A stretch of DNA of 64,000 bases from Endomychus coccineus (Eukaryota; Arthropoda; Insecta; Coleoptera; Endomychidae): assembly GCA_958510875.1 (NCBI GenBank), contig OY294068.1:176855411-176919410 (forward strand). Reading direction: 5' to 3'. Positions 48,450 to 61,954 of the stretch are shown piece by piece. The position numbers and the translations under genes were made by a program. The notes under the pieces are model-generated. The model was not told where the DNA came from. It saw only the letters and a program-made list of their open reading frames with translations, and ran no database searches. Each line of letters opens with the position of its first letter. The first letter of the stretch is position 1.

Positions 48450-49197
48450 GTAAGTACAAAGTTGGAGGAGAGCTTTTTTTATCTTGACCGCCTTTGTGAA
48501 TTCTCCACTATGCACTTGAATATCCGTTCAACACCTCGAAATTTGAACCTCATAATGGCAGAAATTCTCGTAACCGGTAATTGAATAATATTTATATTTT
48601 AACTTTTTGAGTACCCCCATGTTTTACTCTAGACAATTTTATATGATTATATCATAATCACAATCACATTATGCTCATGTACTTATCATATCGTGATATG
48701 AAAGTCACCGTTGTATTGTATATGCATCGTGATTTCATTCAATATTTCCGCAGGGAATAAAGAAAGAACATTTTTGTTCATTCCTGAATTGAAGCAAATA
48801 CATAGTATCAAAAATGATTCTTTATGCCACGCCACAGTAATATCGATAAATCCGAATGATATTTACTGAAGGGTAACTTATTAGGGAAAACCTTTCAATA
48901 TTCCCGAATATCTATGTGGCGTTTGACTAGTGCTGTTCCACAGTTTTTGTAACCTGAATAAGCTTACAAATTGTATTTTCCAAGTGATGTTAATAGCTAT
49001 TGCACGGTTGAGAACCCAAAATATCAATCGAAAATTACATCGAAATGATCTAAAATTGGATAGTTTCCTTTGTTTAAATGCCCATCCAAATTTTAAACGC
49101 ACGATTCATTCAAAAGTCTATTACTGTCATATAATTATGTCTTGATGACTTAGAAATAATGTAAGCGATATGAGATGCGACAGATTTTTCACTATTT
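48450..49197. other. Start of teneurin intron 2, nothing recognised
   Basis: Non-coding after a consensus donor (gtaagtac). Confidence 0.5.
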
Positions 49198-50570
49198 TCG
49201 GGCTCATTCCCTAATAAGCAATTCCTGAATGTCATGAGTAATTGAATAAGACTTCATTCCCAATTTTAGCAAGTTTAGCACCACTAATTGTGGTTACTGA
49301 ACGATCACTACTTTAATCCCGGCTCATTCGCTAAAGTGTTGTTTTCGAATATCATGAGCTATTCAATCTTTACAAATTTTGCTGAACTGAGTATAGTTAC
49401 TTAATATTACAATTTCTCAGTAATTGCTACTTACCCGATTCGTTATCACTGACCGATTACAATTTCAGACCCGGCTCATTCACCAAAGTGTAGTTCCTGA
49501 TTATCAAGAGCTATTGAAACTAAAACAGATTTCATTCTCAATTTGAGGAAATCAGCAGAACTAAGTGTAGTAATTACTCTCACAATATCCTCGCGAGGAA
49601 TAACCTGATTAGTTATTACTGAGCGATTACTACTTTAATCCCGACTCATTCACCAAAGTGTAGTTTCCGATTATCATGAACTATTCAATGAGTAAGACTT
49701 TTTTCCTAATGTTTACAAATTTTTCTGAACTGAGTATGGTTATTAAAATCACAATTTCTCAGTGAAAAGTACTTACCCCATTCGTATCACTAGGCAATTA
49801 CTATTTTAGTCCCGGATCATTCACCAAAGTGTAGTTTCCGATTATCATGAGCTATTCAATGAATAAGACTTTTTTCCTAATGTTTACAAATTTTTCTGAA
49901 CTGAGTATGGTTATTAATATCACAATTCCTCAGTGATAAGTACCCACCCGATTCGTATCACTGAGCAATTACTATTTTAGTCCCGGATCATTCACCAAAG
50001 TGTAGTTCCTGAATATCAAGATCTATTGAAATAGCTTTATCATTCCCAATCTTAGCAAAATTATCAGAAAAAACAAGTGCAGTTATTACTCTCACAATAT
50101 CCTCTCGAGGAACTACCTGATTAACCATTACTGAGCAAATAATGTTCTAATCCCAGCTGATTCACCAACGTATATCATGAGCTTTTGTATCGAATAAATT
50201 CCCAATTTTGAGGCCTCAGATATAGTTATCACTATTACAATATTCTCTGAAGGAATTACCTGATTGATTATTATTGCGCTCTTAGCATTTTAGTCCCGGC
50301 TCATACATCATTGTAGTTCTTTATTGAATATCATGAGCTATTGAAGAAGATTTCATTCCTAGTTGTAGAAAATTCAGCAGCACTAAATTCAGCTATTAAC
50401 ATTACAATAGATTTTTGAGGAACTACCTGATTAGTTATTATTGAGAGGCTACTATTTCAGTTTGGGTCATTCCTAATTTCAGTAAACTACGTTACAAAAT
50501 TCTCTTGTGCCACTACCTGATAAGTTATCATTAAGCAGATACCTGAATAATATGAGCTATTGAATTTTTG
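49198..50570. repeat. Degenerate tandem array, ~9 units of 120-170 bp
   Basis: The landmark 'cccggctcattcaccaaagt' (with variants) recurs near 49199, 49319, 49470, 49639, 49811, 49981, 50151, 50294 and 50460. It is followed in most units by 'gtagttnctgaatatca(t)gagcta', 'acaaatttt', 'tatcactgagcaattact'. The middle four spacings are close to 170 bases and the outer ones shorter, as in an array decaying from its edges. It lies wholly within teneurin intron 2 and encodes nothing. Confidence 0.8.
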
Positions 50571-52085
50571 AAAAAATTGCACCCTTGAAGATCAACATAT
50601 TTATTCGATGTCATCATTACTCAATCTGAGGATGCCAATATTTAAATAAAAAAAATTTCTACACAGGTGGTTACACAGAAAAAAATTAGAGTTCTTTTTT
50701 ATCTACATTTGTTCGGGAATCCTCCAACGGAGAGCTACGGCGCTATAGAGATGAGGCTAAAAGGACCCATATCATGTTAATCTTTCAATTTTGATGATTT
50801 GGATTTTTATACGGTACCGGTCGACCAAGATTCTTACCATGGGCGGCCCTACGGGCACCTGTAATATATTTTCCACTTTAATTTTAATTGCATCATTTCT
50901 TTTACAATTTAATAATTATTTCATGATATTTTTGTTAATTAATGAAGCACCGTAGCTCTTTGTTGAAGAATTTCCGAACATATGTTCATATGAAATTTTC
51001 TCCTTATTTTTTCTTGTATAATCACCTGAAGTTTGGGATATTAATTTTGCTTGTGTTCCATTGTCAATTGCTATTGAACGAATTTTACCAGGTGTCAACG
51101 ATTATACGAATAACGAAACATAGAATAAAATTGCGTTGCGCATTATAAGAAATCAATGAAGCGATGAAAAACAGGTCCGAACGATCGCTTCACACTTCCT
51201 TGATTTTCACTCAACTACCTGAATACTTTCATTCTGAAACAAAACTTTGAACGAATTAGAAACTCTCTCGATAAGTTTCGTTCCATCTTTTTCCATGTAA
51301 AGTTCACCCTCGCTGTCACTCTAGATGGGATAACGTTATAACAAAGGCGCAAGATGAATACCAAAACACTGCAAACGGTTTCCATTAAAATGCAAAAGTA
51401 GAACATTTGAGCCCTCGTAATAAATACATGCTCACGAATGCATATGTAATGAATCTAGATGTCTTGTGATGCAGAGAATACACATTTTGTATGATATGAT
51501 GCTCCGCTTTCGTTGTAGATATTAAACGACGGGACGTATTCTTATTAGGATGGCATGCAACATTGTAAATATTAACTTTATTTATTGGTGTTGTTTGGTT
51601 AAACAGTCTCTGCGGTCTTATATTCCTTCACCATGACGTTTTCCAGTGGGGAGTATGAAATGGATACAAATGAATCACATGCTTCTATTTTCATCGATGT
51701 ATGAAATGTAGGTTCTTGATTTAAGGATACAATTCAGATTTCTATGTTATCTATTAATGAGGAAGCTTAACTTCTCATTCTCTTATTGAAATCCACATAA
51801 TTTAAAAATTTTTCAATTCTAATCAATTGTTTTCCGGTAAAAAAATAAAATTCTCTTCGCCGTAAAATGCAGCCTTAAACAAAGACGGCTTGTTCTTAAG
51901 TCACAATCCAGCAGATGTGAAAATGATTATCTGCCTTACACATTGTGCTTATACGATTCAATTAGGAAAATGTCAAATAAAATGAGATAAAATAATCAAA
52001 AGATAACCTCAAAAAAAAAACTGGACCGTTACGGCCTCATCACTTCTGAGAGGAAACTAAATCTAAATAACATCATTTATAAGAA
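50571..52085. other. Intronic; one copy of a dispersed repeat at ~50940-51110
   Basis: 'gtagctctttgttgaagaat' at 50952 on, followed by 'cttgtataatcacctgaagtttgggat' pieces, resembles 52610-52740 ('gtagctctttattgaagcat', 'cgtgtacaccttctgcagtttggtatgtg'). The repeat type is not recognised. The rest is unremarkable. Confidence 0.4.
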
Positions 52086-52089
52086 ATAA

Positions 52090-52525
52090 TCACCATCCAC
52101 TAAAAATACTATCAAAGTACTGAGGACCTTTCGGCTACCAAGTAGTCATCCTCAGAGTAAACTAAATTATAAAAATGTGCCTATTTGGGGATAATAATGT
52201 AAACTTGAATCTGGTGATACTCTCGTTTCATTTGATGTTGTTTCACTATTTACAAATACTCCAATCCCTGAGTAGATAAATATTCTGAAGAAATGGCTTT
52301 CAAATATTAATATCCCCGATAGAAACTGAACACAATACGTGATCCTTAAATCTTTATGTATGAAGCAAAATTATTTCACTTTTAACAAAAATTGCTATAA
52401 ACAAACAAGCGGATGTGCATTTGTGCAATGGGCAATCCACTCTCTCCTTCTTTTGGCCAATATTTTTCTAAGCCAACATGAAACCTCCTTAAAATCAAAT
52501 GTCGGAAAATTCTTGCATCGATAAT
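52090..52525 (+). mobile_element. PLE-B: hammerhead-bearing repeat followed by broken reverse transcriptase
   Basis: 52090-52190 is a PLE-B terminal repeat in minus orientation. Directly after it the plus strand gives DTLVSFDVVSLFTNTPIPE, a stop, INILKKWLSNINIPDR, then MKQNYFTFNKNCYKQTSGCA and LLANIFLSQHETSLKSN. In order these are Penelope-type reverse transcriptase motif A, the 'F.FN...Y.Q..G.A' motif B and the 'LANIFM..FE' stretch, with one frameshift where 'MGSPLSP' is expected. The YXDD box is not present. The ribozyme reads away from the coding region. Confidence 0.8.
52116..52164 (-). ncRNA. Degenerate hammerhead ribozyme motif (PLE-B)
   Basis: The minus strand reads TTTACT, CTGAGGA (core CTGATGA with T changed to G), a stem II GACTAC-TTG-GTAGCC, GAAA, GGTCCTC and AGTACTTT. 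Stem I TACT/AGTA and the stem III/cleavage segment are as in the family form. Only the core box is damaged. Confidence 0.6.
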
Positions 52526-52599
52526 AGTCAAATTACCAAAATTGAAAGATTGGTATATCATGGTTCGTTACATATAAAACGAAAACCATATTTTAGAGC

Positions 52600-52790
52600 C
52601 CATTTTTGAAGCGCTGTAGCTCTTTATTGAAGCATTTCCAGATATATGTTGATATGCTTTCTTTCTCAGTTTTTCGTGTACACCTTCTGCAGTTTGGTAT
52701 GTGAATTCCCAAACACCTCGAATACTAATGATGACAGTGTTGAAATTCACAACATCTGGTAGGTCGGTCCATTGTCGGTCATTAGATTTA
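52600..52790. repeat. Second copy of the dispersed repeat seen at 50940-51110
   Basis: The similarity covers 'gtagctctttattgaagcat', 'ttccagatatatgttgatatg' pieces, 'tttttcgtgtacac' and 'gtttggtatgtgaatt'. There is no coding content that I recognise. Confidence 0.4.
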
Positions 52791-53439
52791 AGATTTATTT
52801 GTTATAATAATACCGGGAAGGATAAATATTTCATCTATTGTAGCTTGCTTGGAAACCTCATTTACTTAATGCAGTTGTTACCCTAATCTGTAAATTCATG
52901 AATGGCAAAGGTTCCAAGAAAGTGATTTAATAGTCTCACACAAATATTTGGAAACCACACGATTGTAGGGGGGTTATTGTCACCCCACTACACAAATACA
53001 GGCAACCATCATCATGTCAGATTTGGTGGTGAGAAAGCAGTATCATAACATCATTCGACCTGCAAACATAAGATTGTAACTTGAAAATAGAGATGAGCAT
53101 GTATTAAATATAGTGATTATTCAATATTGGACTATTCTTGGGATTCACATACATATAAGTAAACTTTTATCTCAGCCGCTACTTAAGAGTAGCATAACAA
53201 ATATAATATTAGGAAGTGCCTTCCCTGTATTCAACAGACAGTGAACTCTTTAACGAGCTTATAGAGAACATTATTTATACAATAAAATACAATCAAATCT
53301 ATTTATTAATACTCATTAACGTAATTGCATCTTCAATAGGTCTGAAACTAGATGAGAAAAAGTTAGAGAATTTTACAGTCGCTCTCGAATACATAATGAA
53401 TAACTCATGCTAAACTGTGCTCAGCTTCTTTGCAAGTTG

Positions 53440-53610
53440 GAGCTGTAGTGCAATCTGAAGAGACAACTATCTTCGTCCGTGCGCAGTTGTTATTCATGCA
53501 GAAACACATGCCATCCAATTATGCGATAAAAATCTTTTCAAATAGTCAGGCAGCTCTCAAAGATCTTGGTTCCTATCGTTGTAACTCAATAACGTTGACA
53601 TATCGAAAAA
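53440..53610 (+). pseudogene. Non-LTR RNase H fragment
   Basis: The plus frame GAVVQSEETTIFVRAQLLFM and [20 protein letters not shown] resembles the '...T.FQAEL.A+' and 'I.I.SDSQAALKAL.S' blocks of non-LTR RNase H domains, with the aspartate of SDSQ changed to asparagine. It lies 200-370 bases upstream of teneurin exon 3 and has no reverse transcriptase attached. Confidence 0.55.
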
Positions 53611-53813
53611 GCGGAAACCTATATTATATTCATTTATTCATAGCCAAAAGATAGTTGGATTGAAAACTTCTGAGTTAAATCGAATGCTGATGAGCCGTTA
53701 CTTCGCCAGCTACCCGAACTCCATTAAAACTATATTAAACTTGTTTAGTGAACCCGTGCGAAATTTCAAACGCACGGGTCAAACCGTAGCAATAACTTTC
53801 GTCTTTATTGCAG

Positions 53814-53933
53814 CTGTCAGTTCTATGAAGCCCAACATGGATCCTTCTAACTGTATCCTCGTCCAGGACGTTAAGGACGTAACACATGATCAGATGACAC
53901 AAGGATCAATTTCTACACAACTGCCTACCGAAG
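53814..53933 (+). CDS. Teneurin exon 3 (extracellular juxtamembrane stalk)
   Basis: 120-base exon between ttattgcag|CT (53813/53814) and GAAG|gtaagc (53933/53934). The two leading bases complete the split alanine codon from exon 2 (LAYFA-A). 39 codons follow, and one base is left over. The peptide starts [20 protein letters not shown] and ends in [12 protein letters not shown], with no hydrophobic segment. It continues directly from the transmembrane helix into the extracellular stalk that precedes the EGF repeats in teneurins. Both ends are in phase 1 and the length is a multiple of three, so the exon could be skipped without breaking the frame. The following exon is not in the window, or not recognisable before 64000. 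Confidence 0.85.
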
Positions 53934-55072
53934 GTAAGCCTAATGTTTTAATTACAATGGAGGATGTAGGGTAGAGAGTTGCTTTTTTGTGAAATGATTT
54001 TGAGAGGAACATCCAGAGTGACATACATACATTCAGGAGCCCACTCCCACTATTCCTCGAGGGATAGCTGGAGTTTTTTTCAGATGGTAGCAAAAACTGT
54101 CATCACTCAATTTCATATTGGAGAATTTTATCTGGATATACCAGAAATAACCTTCTGTTGTCACCCAGAAATGATAGTCATTCATTCCAAAGTGGCTTTT
54201 TTGACTGGAAACATATTATGTTTTCCAAAGATTCGTGTTCCGAATTGCACCAATTCAGGTCACAATGTAGATACAGCTACTCCAAAATGTTGTAAAACTT
54301 ATAGGTTGGACGTATTGATCGTGTTCAACAGATTGAGTTCCGTTCTACATAATCTAATTTAAGTTGAACATCAAATTTGAGGAGGTATGGTTGTAGACTG
54401 GTAATTTCAAAGCGGAATTGGATTGCTATCTCTACGTCAAGCGAAACAAATATTGTTCAATAAATAGTTACCCTTCCTTCATAATGTTTCCGGAGAATCT
54501 TCAATCTTGATCACGATAAAATTCTCAATCTTTCTATTATATACAAAGAATTTCAATTTCTGAAATTATCGCTCAATATGATTAAATAATTTTTTTGAAA
54601 AAACTGTTGTAATGGAAAGGCAATAAGCGTATATCTTTTGCATATTTGTTCAATTGTTTACATGTTATATCAACAAGTTATATGATGAGGTTGATATAAC
54701 ATACAAAGTGAACCACATGTGTAATAATGCACCGTAAGCAAGGTTAGCTTATTGTTGATACATCATTCATGACAACATCGATATGAATGCATGTTATGGG
54801 ATAACGTATCAACATCAATGTATAAGAAAGGAGATGTACTTATAGATCAGGATAGTTATCATAAGCAATTAGAATTATAATTAATTATTAGAAGTTCAGA
54901 TATCATAAATAATGATTAACCAGTGATGAATCAGTTTTAAGTTATGAACCGTTATCTATATATTTATGTGTTTCCAATAAACTGATAAAACCTACGATGA
55001 TATAATTTGCATCTTACCACACTACCAGCAATCACAACCTCTATAGAACCTGGCACCTGGCAATCACGGGAT
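53934..55072. other. Intron 3 start, nothing recognised
   Basis: Contains a 127-codon open frame (53979-54362) that I do not accept as coding. At 54662-54705 'gttatatcaac' and 'gttgatataac' form an inverted repeat with about a 20-base loop. Confidence 0.45.
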
Positions 55073-55080
55073 ATTATATG

Positions 55081-56901
<1,821 letters not shown>

Positions 56902-57239
56902 ATTATATGATGATCCCTTTGTCATAACTTCACAGATTATTATACTATCACTGTTATGCTATGACTCTGAGTTTTACCATACATATACGTTCAATGCGAC
57001 AATATTGAATTCTGATGTGGTGTGTTACAGGTACAGCCTACTATTCGTCTCTACATGACGTAATAGGAATCTGGAATATTTTTTCGAACGTGAATGTTTA
57101 TGCAATTATTGGAAGCTTTTAAAAATATGCAAATATGCTGATTGGTTTGTATTGAGAATGCGAAAATTTCGGTATGCCAGGATACCAAAAGCGGGTATGC
57201 AGTTTCAGTTTTGCGTCGCAAAATAGCTTCCTAAGTGAA

Positions 57240-58260
57240 TGTTCATGTTGGTGACTAAAATTCAAAATTTCATATTCAATAAATCTGGGAATTATACTAG
57301 TTCAAATCTCCCCTGGAATAAACACGAAGAAGGAATAACTACCAAAGCTACAAAATCCCTAATGGTGTGCAGAAACATTGCGGGAAAAACTGTGGATGTA
57401 ATCTTAACACCCTACGTTGGATAAACATAGCAAACGTGAGACCAATCATCACATATAGGTTAGCGGCCTGTGGTAGCAGAACTAACCGGGCTAGTTCAAG
57501 GATAAATCTATCGAAAATCCAAAAACTAGTCAGTGTATGCATAACAGGTGCTATCAGAACATGCCCAACGGCTGCCATAGAAGTAATTCTAAACCTCACA
57601 CCCCTCCATACAAAAGTGAAGAATATGGCGATAAGAACAACCTATAGAATGATACGAGAGGGAACCACCGACTGTAAATATGGACCCCTTCCTGTAAATC
57701 AGCAAACATGAGACATACCTCAAGAGAAGATTGAGATAAGGTAAAGCTTCGTCATAGAATTTGAAATGAAACTATGTCGCAAAAGTGAATGGGACGAAAA
57801 CACCATCCCTAGACTCAGTAGAAAGGCCATCAAATGGTATACTAATGACTTCAAAATAACAAGAGGAACAGGAATAAGGTGTATGGGCCAGGAATCAATT
57901 ACTCTGAAATCTTAGGCATTTTCCAAGCGGAGATTCACGCTATAGGAAAATGTGTCCAGTTCAATATAGGAAAAAACCTCCGCAGACAGTGAATAATAGT
58001 CATTATGTCTTATAGTCAAGCAGCCATCAACGCGCTGAGATCCCAAGTGATCAGCTCCAAGATGGTCTGGGAATGCTTATGAAAACTAACTGAACCAGTC
58101 AAGAACAACGCAGCTACATTCCTATGGGTTCCGGGACACACCGGGGTAGAAGGTAACGAAAAAGTGGGTCGAAACACAATGTGTGGGATCCAAACCCTTC
58201 TGCAGGATAAGCGCCAGAGCACTATACTGAAGTAGACAACAAAATATCTCACCACTGGAT
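57240..58260 (+). pseudogene. I-clade-like non-LTR retrotransposon: RT C-terminus and RNase H, broken
   Basis: Order on the plus strand: KATKSLMVCRNIAGKT (57340), VRPIITYRLAACG (57435), LSKIQKLVSVCITGAIRTCP followed by TAAIEVILNLTPLHTKV (57508-57620). This is the post-palm region typical of I/R1-type ORF2. Next come KWYTNDFK...GTGI (57832), FQAEIHAIGKCVQFN (57922), SQAAINALRSQ (58016) and FLWVPGHTGVEGNEK (58118), the four RNase H blocks in order. Frameshifts and stops separate them, and the first RNase H aspartate is lost (TND for TDG). The right end abuts a mariner fragment at 58262. Confidence 0.88.
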
Positions 58261-58261
58261 A

Positions 58262-58742
58262 GGTCTCGTGCTTACCTACTTTTGCCTTTTTCGGCTTCGA
58301 TTCTCCAGGACAAGTCCACTGTTCCGACTATTCTCTGGTGTGTTGTGATGCATCCATGTTTCGTCCACGGTTACGAAACGGTGCAAAAAGTATTCCTTAT
58401 CGCGCTTGAGCATCGCCAAACACTCCTTTGACGTTGTCACACGGTCGCGCTTGTATTCAACAGAGAGCAAATGCGGCATCCATCTGACTGATTGCTTTGT
58501 CGTATTCAAAAATGTATGCAAAATATTCCGTACCCGTTCGGTTGAGATGCAACGCAAGAAATAATAATTAATCAAGACGCTAAATTCACTTTTTTCCATG
58601 TTTATAAAAATGTTTCAGAGCTGAATCACATATATCAGTCTGAAAAAGTTGATGCCTTCAAGTTAAAGGTGGTACATCACAAATATCAAATGGAATATTC
58701 GATTGCGGCGCCTACTGTTTCATTTTTCACTTTACCCTCGTA
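58262..58742 (-). mobile_element. Mariner fragment, internally deleted, inverted relative to 13370-14467
   Basis: The right end, read on the minus strand, is ACGAGGGTAAAGTGAAAAATG, close to the terminal repeat of the first mariner. The minus frame from 58599 begins MEKSEFSVLINYYFLRCIST. After an internal deletion it continues to RWMPHLLSVEYKRDRVTTSK, LHRFVTVDETWMHHNTPENS, which is the first catalytic aspartate block, intact here. The left part is missing from about 58275 on, where the non-LTR element lies. Encodes about 107 residues only. Confidence 0.88.
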
Positions 58743-59537
58743 TATGCTTAGTATTTCATTGTAAATATTGAGACTGAATACATAAAATCTCACAAAATGT
58801 TCAAAATAGAAATATAAACTGCTCTCTTCCATTATCGGAATACCAATCGATTCTAATGAAGCAAATTCGGGTCTCAAAATGTCTGATAGCTTAATTTACT
58901 TTCCGTATATCCTTGTGAGAATTGAGAAACGATCGAAACCAGAATTCCGTAAAACACGATATTTTGCTGTAGGGTATCTGTTCGATGTAATTAATAATTA
59001 TGGTGTATAGCTGTGTGTCAGATAAACAAACCGTGTGTGGTTAATAACAATGCTTCATAATTCTTTAAGCCACGGGGGTCTTGTAAGAGAACTGCGGGTG
59101 ACGGATACTCTGGTGCGCGTCCTCTTGTTTACCACAATAAACTACTCTCGCCTCGTGGCAAACAAGCAATAACTATTCAAGTAAATTTTTCGAATAACTT
59201 CCCTGCTATTTACTCATGAAACTACGTCCAATGTGTTCGAAATATGTTCTCTGATTGTAAATCTCGAAATGGAACCATATATCACGAGCTTAGAGGACAA
59301 ATATTTAAATTACGAAAGTATTCTGACCCAGTCATAAATCATGTGAGAATTTCGAAGTAGGTCAAGCATCATGGCATCATTGAATCAATATGATGAATTT
59401 CAGCCTCCGTTAAGTTTATCGGTTGAAAATATTGGGAAATACGGAAATAAGAGACGTCGAACGTGTATAACAGATATTTCAAAAGTGTTTTCCTTTCGAC
59501 TTCTCTGCACATCGTACAAACTTAATTGACTTTGAAG
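58743..59537. other. Non-coding, nothing recognised
   Basis: No feature could be supported between the mariner fragment and the second hAT copy. Confidence 0.45.
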
Positions 59538-61246
59538 CAGTGGCGGCTCCTCGAAGGAGGCTAAGAAGGCTCAGCCACCTCACCAATTTATCTTAATGAT
59601 CATTCTCCATTTTATTTCCTGTTTCTCTGATAATTTTTAAAATTTTACAATTAATTCCCCGTTCTCAGTAGTTATTTCCAATCTGGCAACAGTGCCCTGA
59701 GGCTAGACTCTCTATATATCTCAAACGCTGAGCAACTGGGTAAATCAGCGAAAATAGCAACACCCTCTGGAGGCTAGCCTGCGGCAGCCGCTCGCAATCT
59801 ATGTAATACGACACGTGCGTTCTGCCGACTGCTGAGTAGGTCAGTCAGTGCTTGTTTATGTGTTGTCACGCCACGTGAAGTGAGGTTAGATTGTTGTCTG
59901 TTGTAAATTTGAAATGAGTGTTAGTGAGTTAGTTGCTGCCCTTTAGAAAATCTATTTAGTGGATTAACATATGATAAAAGTGTTTCTTTTAAATAAACGG
60001 CCTTTACCGGATTTGAATGGATTAGTAATGTCAGGTAACTATCAAAATCGATCATTTAATACTAATAGTAGTATTGACAAGACGAAGTTTTAAAAAAATC
60101 ATTGATTTCCCTGTAATGCTCCAACTCGATGGAATTTTACATCACGTGCAGTATTTACCATCCATAAAAATAAAGACAAATTAATTGAAACATTTGAATT
60201 TGTATTTAACAGCGACGACTTTTCAACAGATCAGGTTTCATTAAATGCTGCTGTTGGTTTAAAATCTTATTTAGAACATGAAGCATTTTTGTTTTTTCTT
60301 GATAATTTTAAATTAATATTTGAACAAACTGATCTTATTTTTCAAATTTTACAACATAACTTCACTGATATAATTTATTCAAGAGATCGTTTGAAACATC
60401 TCATTGGAAAAATTTCAAGTTTTTGTAATACAGAATTTCATTTTAATATTTTATTTGAAAATTTTTCAACTGATGAGGCTCCTCCCGCGAAAAGGAGGGA
60501 AACATATAATTTGGTAGACAAGAAACTACATTATAAACAACTTTTTTATGAAATTTTAGATACTATTAAAGGTCAAATTGAGATTCGATGTTCCGATTTA
60601 CATGAATTGAAGTTTTTTGACTTGACGACTAGAAGATTTTTCGAATCTTTTTCAAAAGAGTCACGCCGATATGATAAAATATATGATAGACAATGATTTG
60701 CAACAAGTTTTACCTCAGTTTTATAAACTACTTTGTTTGACAGTCACCATTCCTGTCACGTCGGCATCGGTGGAGAGATCATTTTCTACTCTCAAACGAA
60801 TTAAAACTTACATGCCAAATACAATGGGCCAAAATCGTGTATACAATGTTAGTTCAATATCTATTGAAAAAGATTTAGTAAAACACTTGAAACAAAATGA
60901 TACATTTTTTGATAATATTATTGATCATTTTTCGTAAACTAAAGACCTTAGAATTCCATTAATATATAAAAAAAGTTAATGAAATTAATAAAAAAAAACA
61001 AAATATGAAAAATGCCAAAAAAAAGAAAAATATTTAAAATCCAAAAAAATAAAAGACAAAAAACTAGCAAAAAAATTGTTTGCCAAGAGAAACTCTATAC
61101 CTCCACGTTGGTTCTTGCTGGGTAACAATTAATTTTGTCACTGAAGTAGCTGGTACGGTCGCTGTGCAAAGGTTAAAAGGCTGTGAATAGAGTATATTTT
61201 CACACAAACGTTTTATGTCCAGCCTCCTCTCTCAAAAATTCACGAG
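59538..61246 (+). mobile_element. hAT transposon copy 2, right end lost
   Basis: The left end CAGTGGCGGCTCCTCGAAGG is as in copy 1. Similarity runs through to 'gtccagcctcctctctcaaa' and 'ttcacgag' at 61239-61246. There the sequence leaves the family consensus just before CCGCCACTG, so the right terminal repeat and target duplication are missing. Copies 1 and 2 lie 4.46 kb apart in the same orientation. They differ by independent internal deletions, so they are separate insertions and not a recent duplication of the locus. Confidence 0.9.
60105..60940 (+). pseudogene. hAT transposase remnant, copy 2
   Basis: Contains the same helical region as copy 1 (FFLDNFKLIFEQTDLIFQIL through KRRETYNLVDKKLHYKQLFY). 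A deletion after FFESFSKE removes the segment that copy 1 keeps (EFLNTLSDN... to GQYDS). The C-terminal dimerisation domain is intact in frame 60671-60937: [20 protein letters not shown], then [20 protein letters not shown] and KRIKTYM, ending in a stop. The ERF...SSGKTA block of copy 1 is absent. It is defective, but between them the two copies show which parts each has lost. Confidence 0.9.
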
Positions 61247-61954
61247 ATGGTGATTGGACTAACATATCCAAAATTATATTGTTGAGAGCATTGTGAGACG
61301 TAAGAGTCGGAGATATTTGCACGTGTCGGCTACCTGACACTAATTCTCCATCTAGCAACTGAAAAAATTTATTTCGAAAGTGCAATGAATCACATGGATT
61401 ATCTAAACAAAATTCATTCAAATCTGCCGAATTTTTAGATCGTCTATAGAATGTTAAATTAGTCAACTCATTTATATATCATACCAATCCAAATGAATGT
61501 CAGTACTCGATACTTAACGAGGCCTGAGTGCCGCCAATGTGACGTCACGTCTAGTGATCGAATATTTGAATGTAGACGGCAGCGTGTGCTCACTACACAT
61601 CATGTATGTATGATTTGAGTGTATTATGAAGATGTTTCGTAATCTAAATATGGTTGAATATGATTTCCGTCTATTAAAAGTATCACGTATTTATTATATT
61701 TATTCAAAAGGTTTAATACATTTCGAGTCAGAGGTGATTTCTTTTCATCAACAATACAGATAATTAAAAATCTGCTAGAAATCGGTTTTATTGTCCCTGG
61801 ATGAGCCAAAATCAAATATCCACAATGTCGCAAATATTTATATACTAGACACTAATGGTAAAAATAATTTCAAACCAAAGTCAAAATATTTGTTGACTAT
61901 TAGGTACCTATTCTGGATAAGAATTTAATTTAAGCTGTTGAGAAATGAAAAGCA
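61247..61954. other. Non-coding, nothing recognised
   Basis: No coding or repeat signature was seen. Confidence 0.45.

Noticed and set aside
54084..54362. Possible fourth teneurin exon after 'ttttttttcag' at 54083, with a frame reading ITQFHIGEFYLDIPEITF that loosely resembles the 'LG....IP...FW' stalk block.
   Set aside because: That frame would start in phase 0, but exon 3 ends in phase 1 and needs two leading bases. The frame that fits the phase shows no teneurin similarity. The tryptophan and following conserved residues are also missing.
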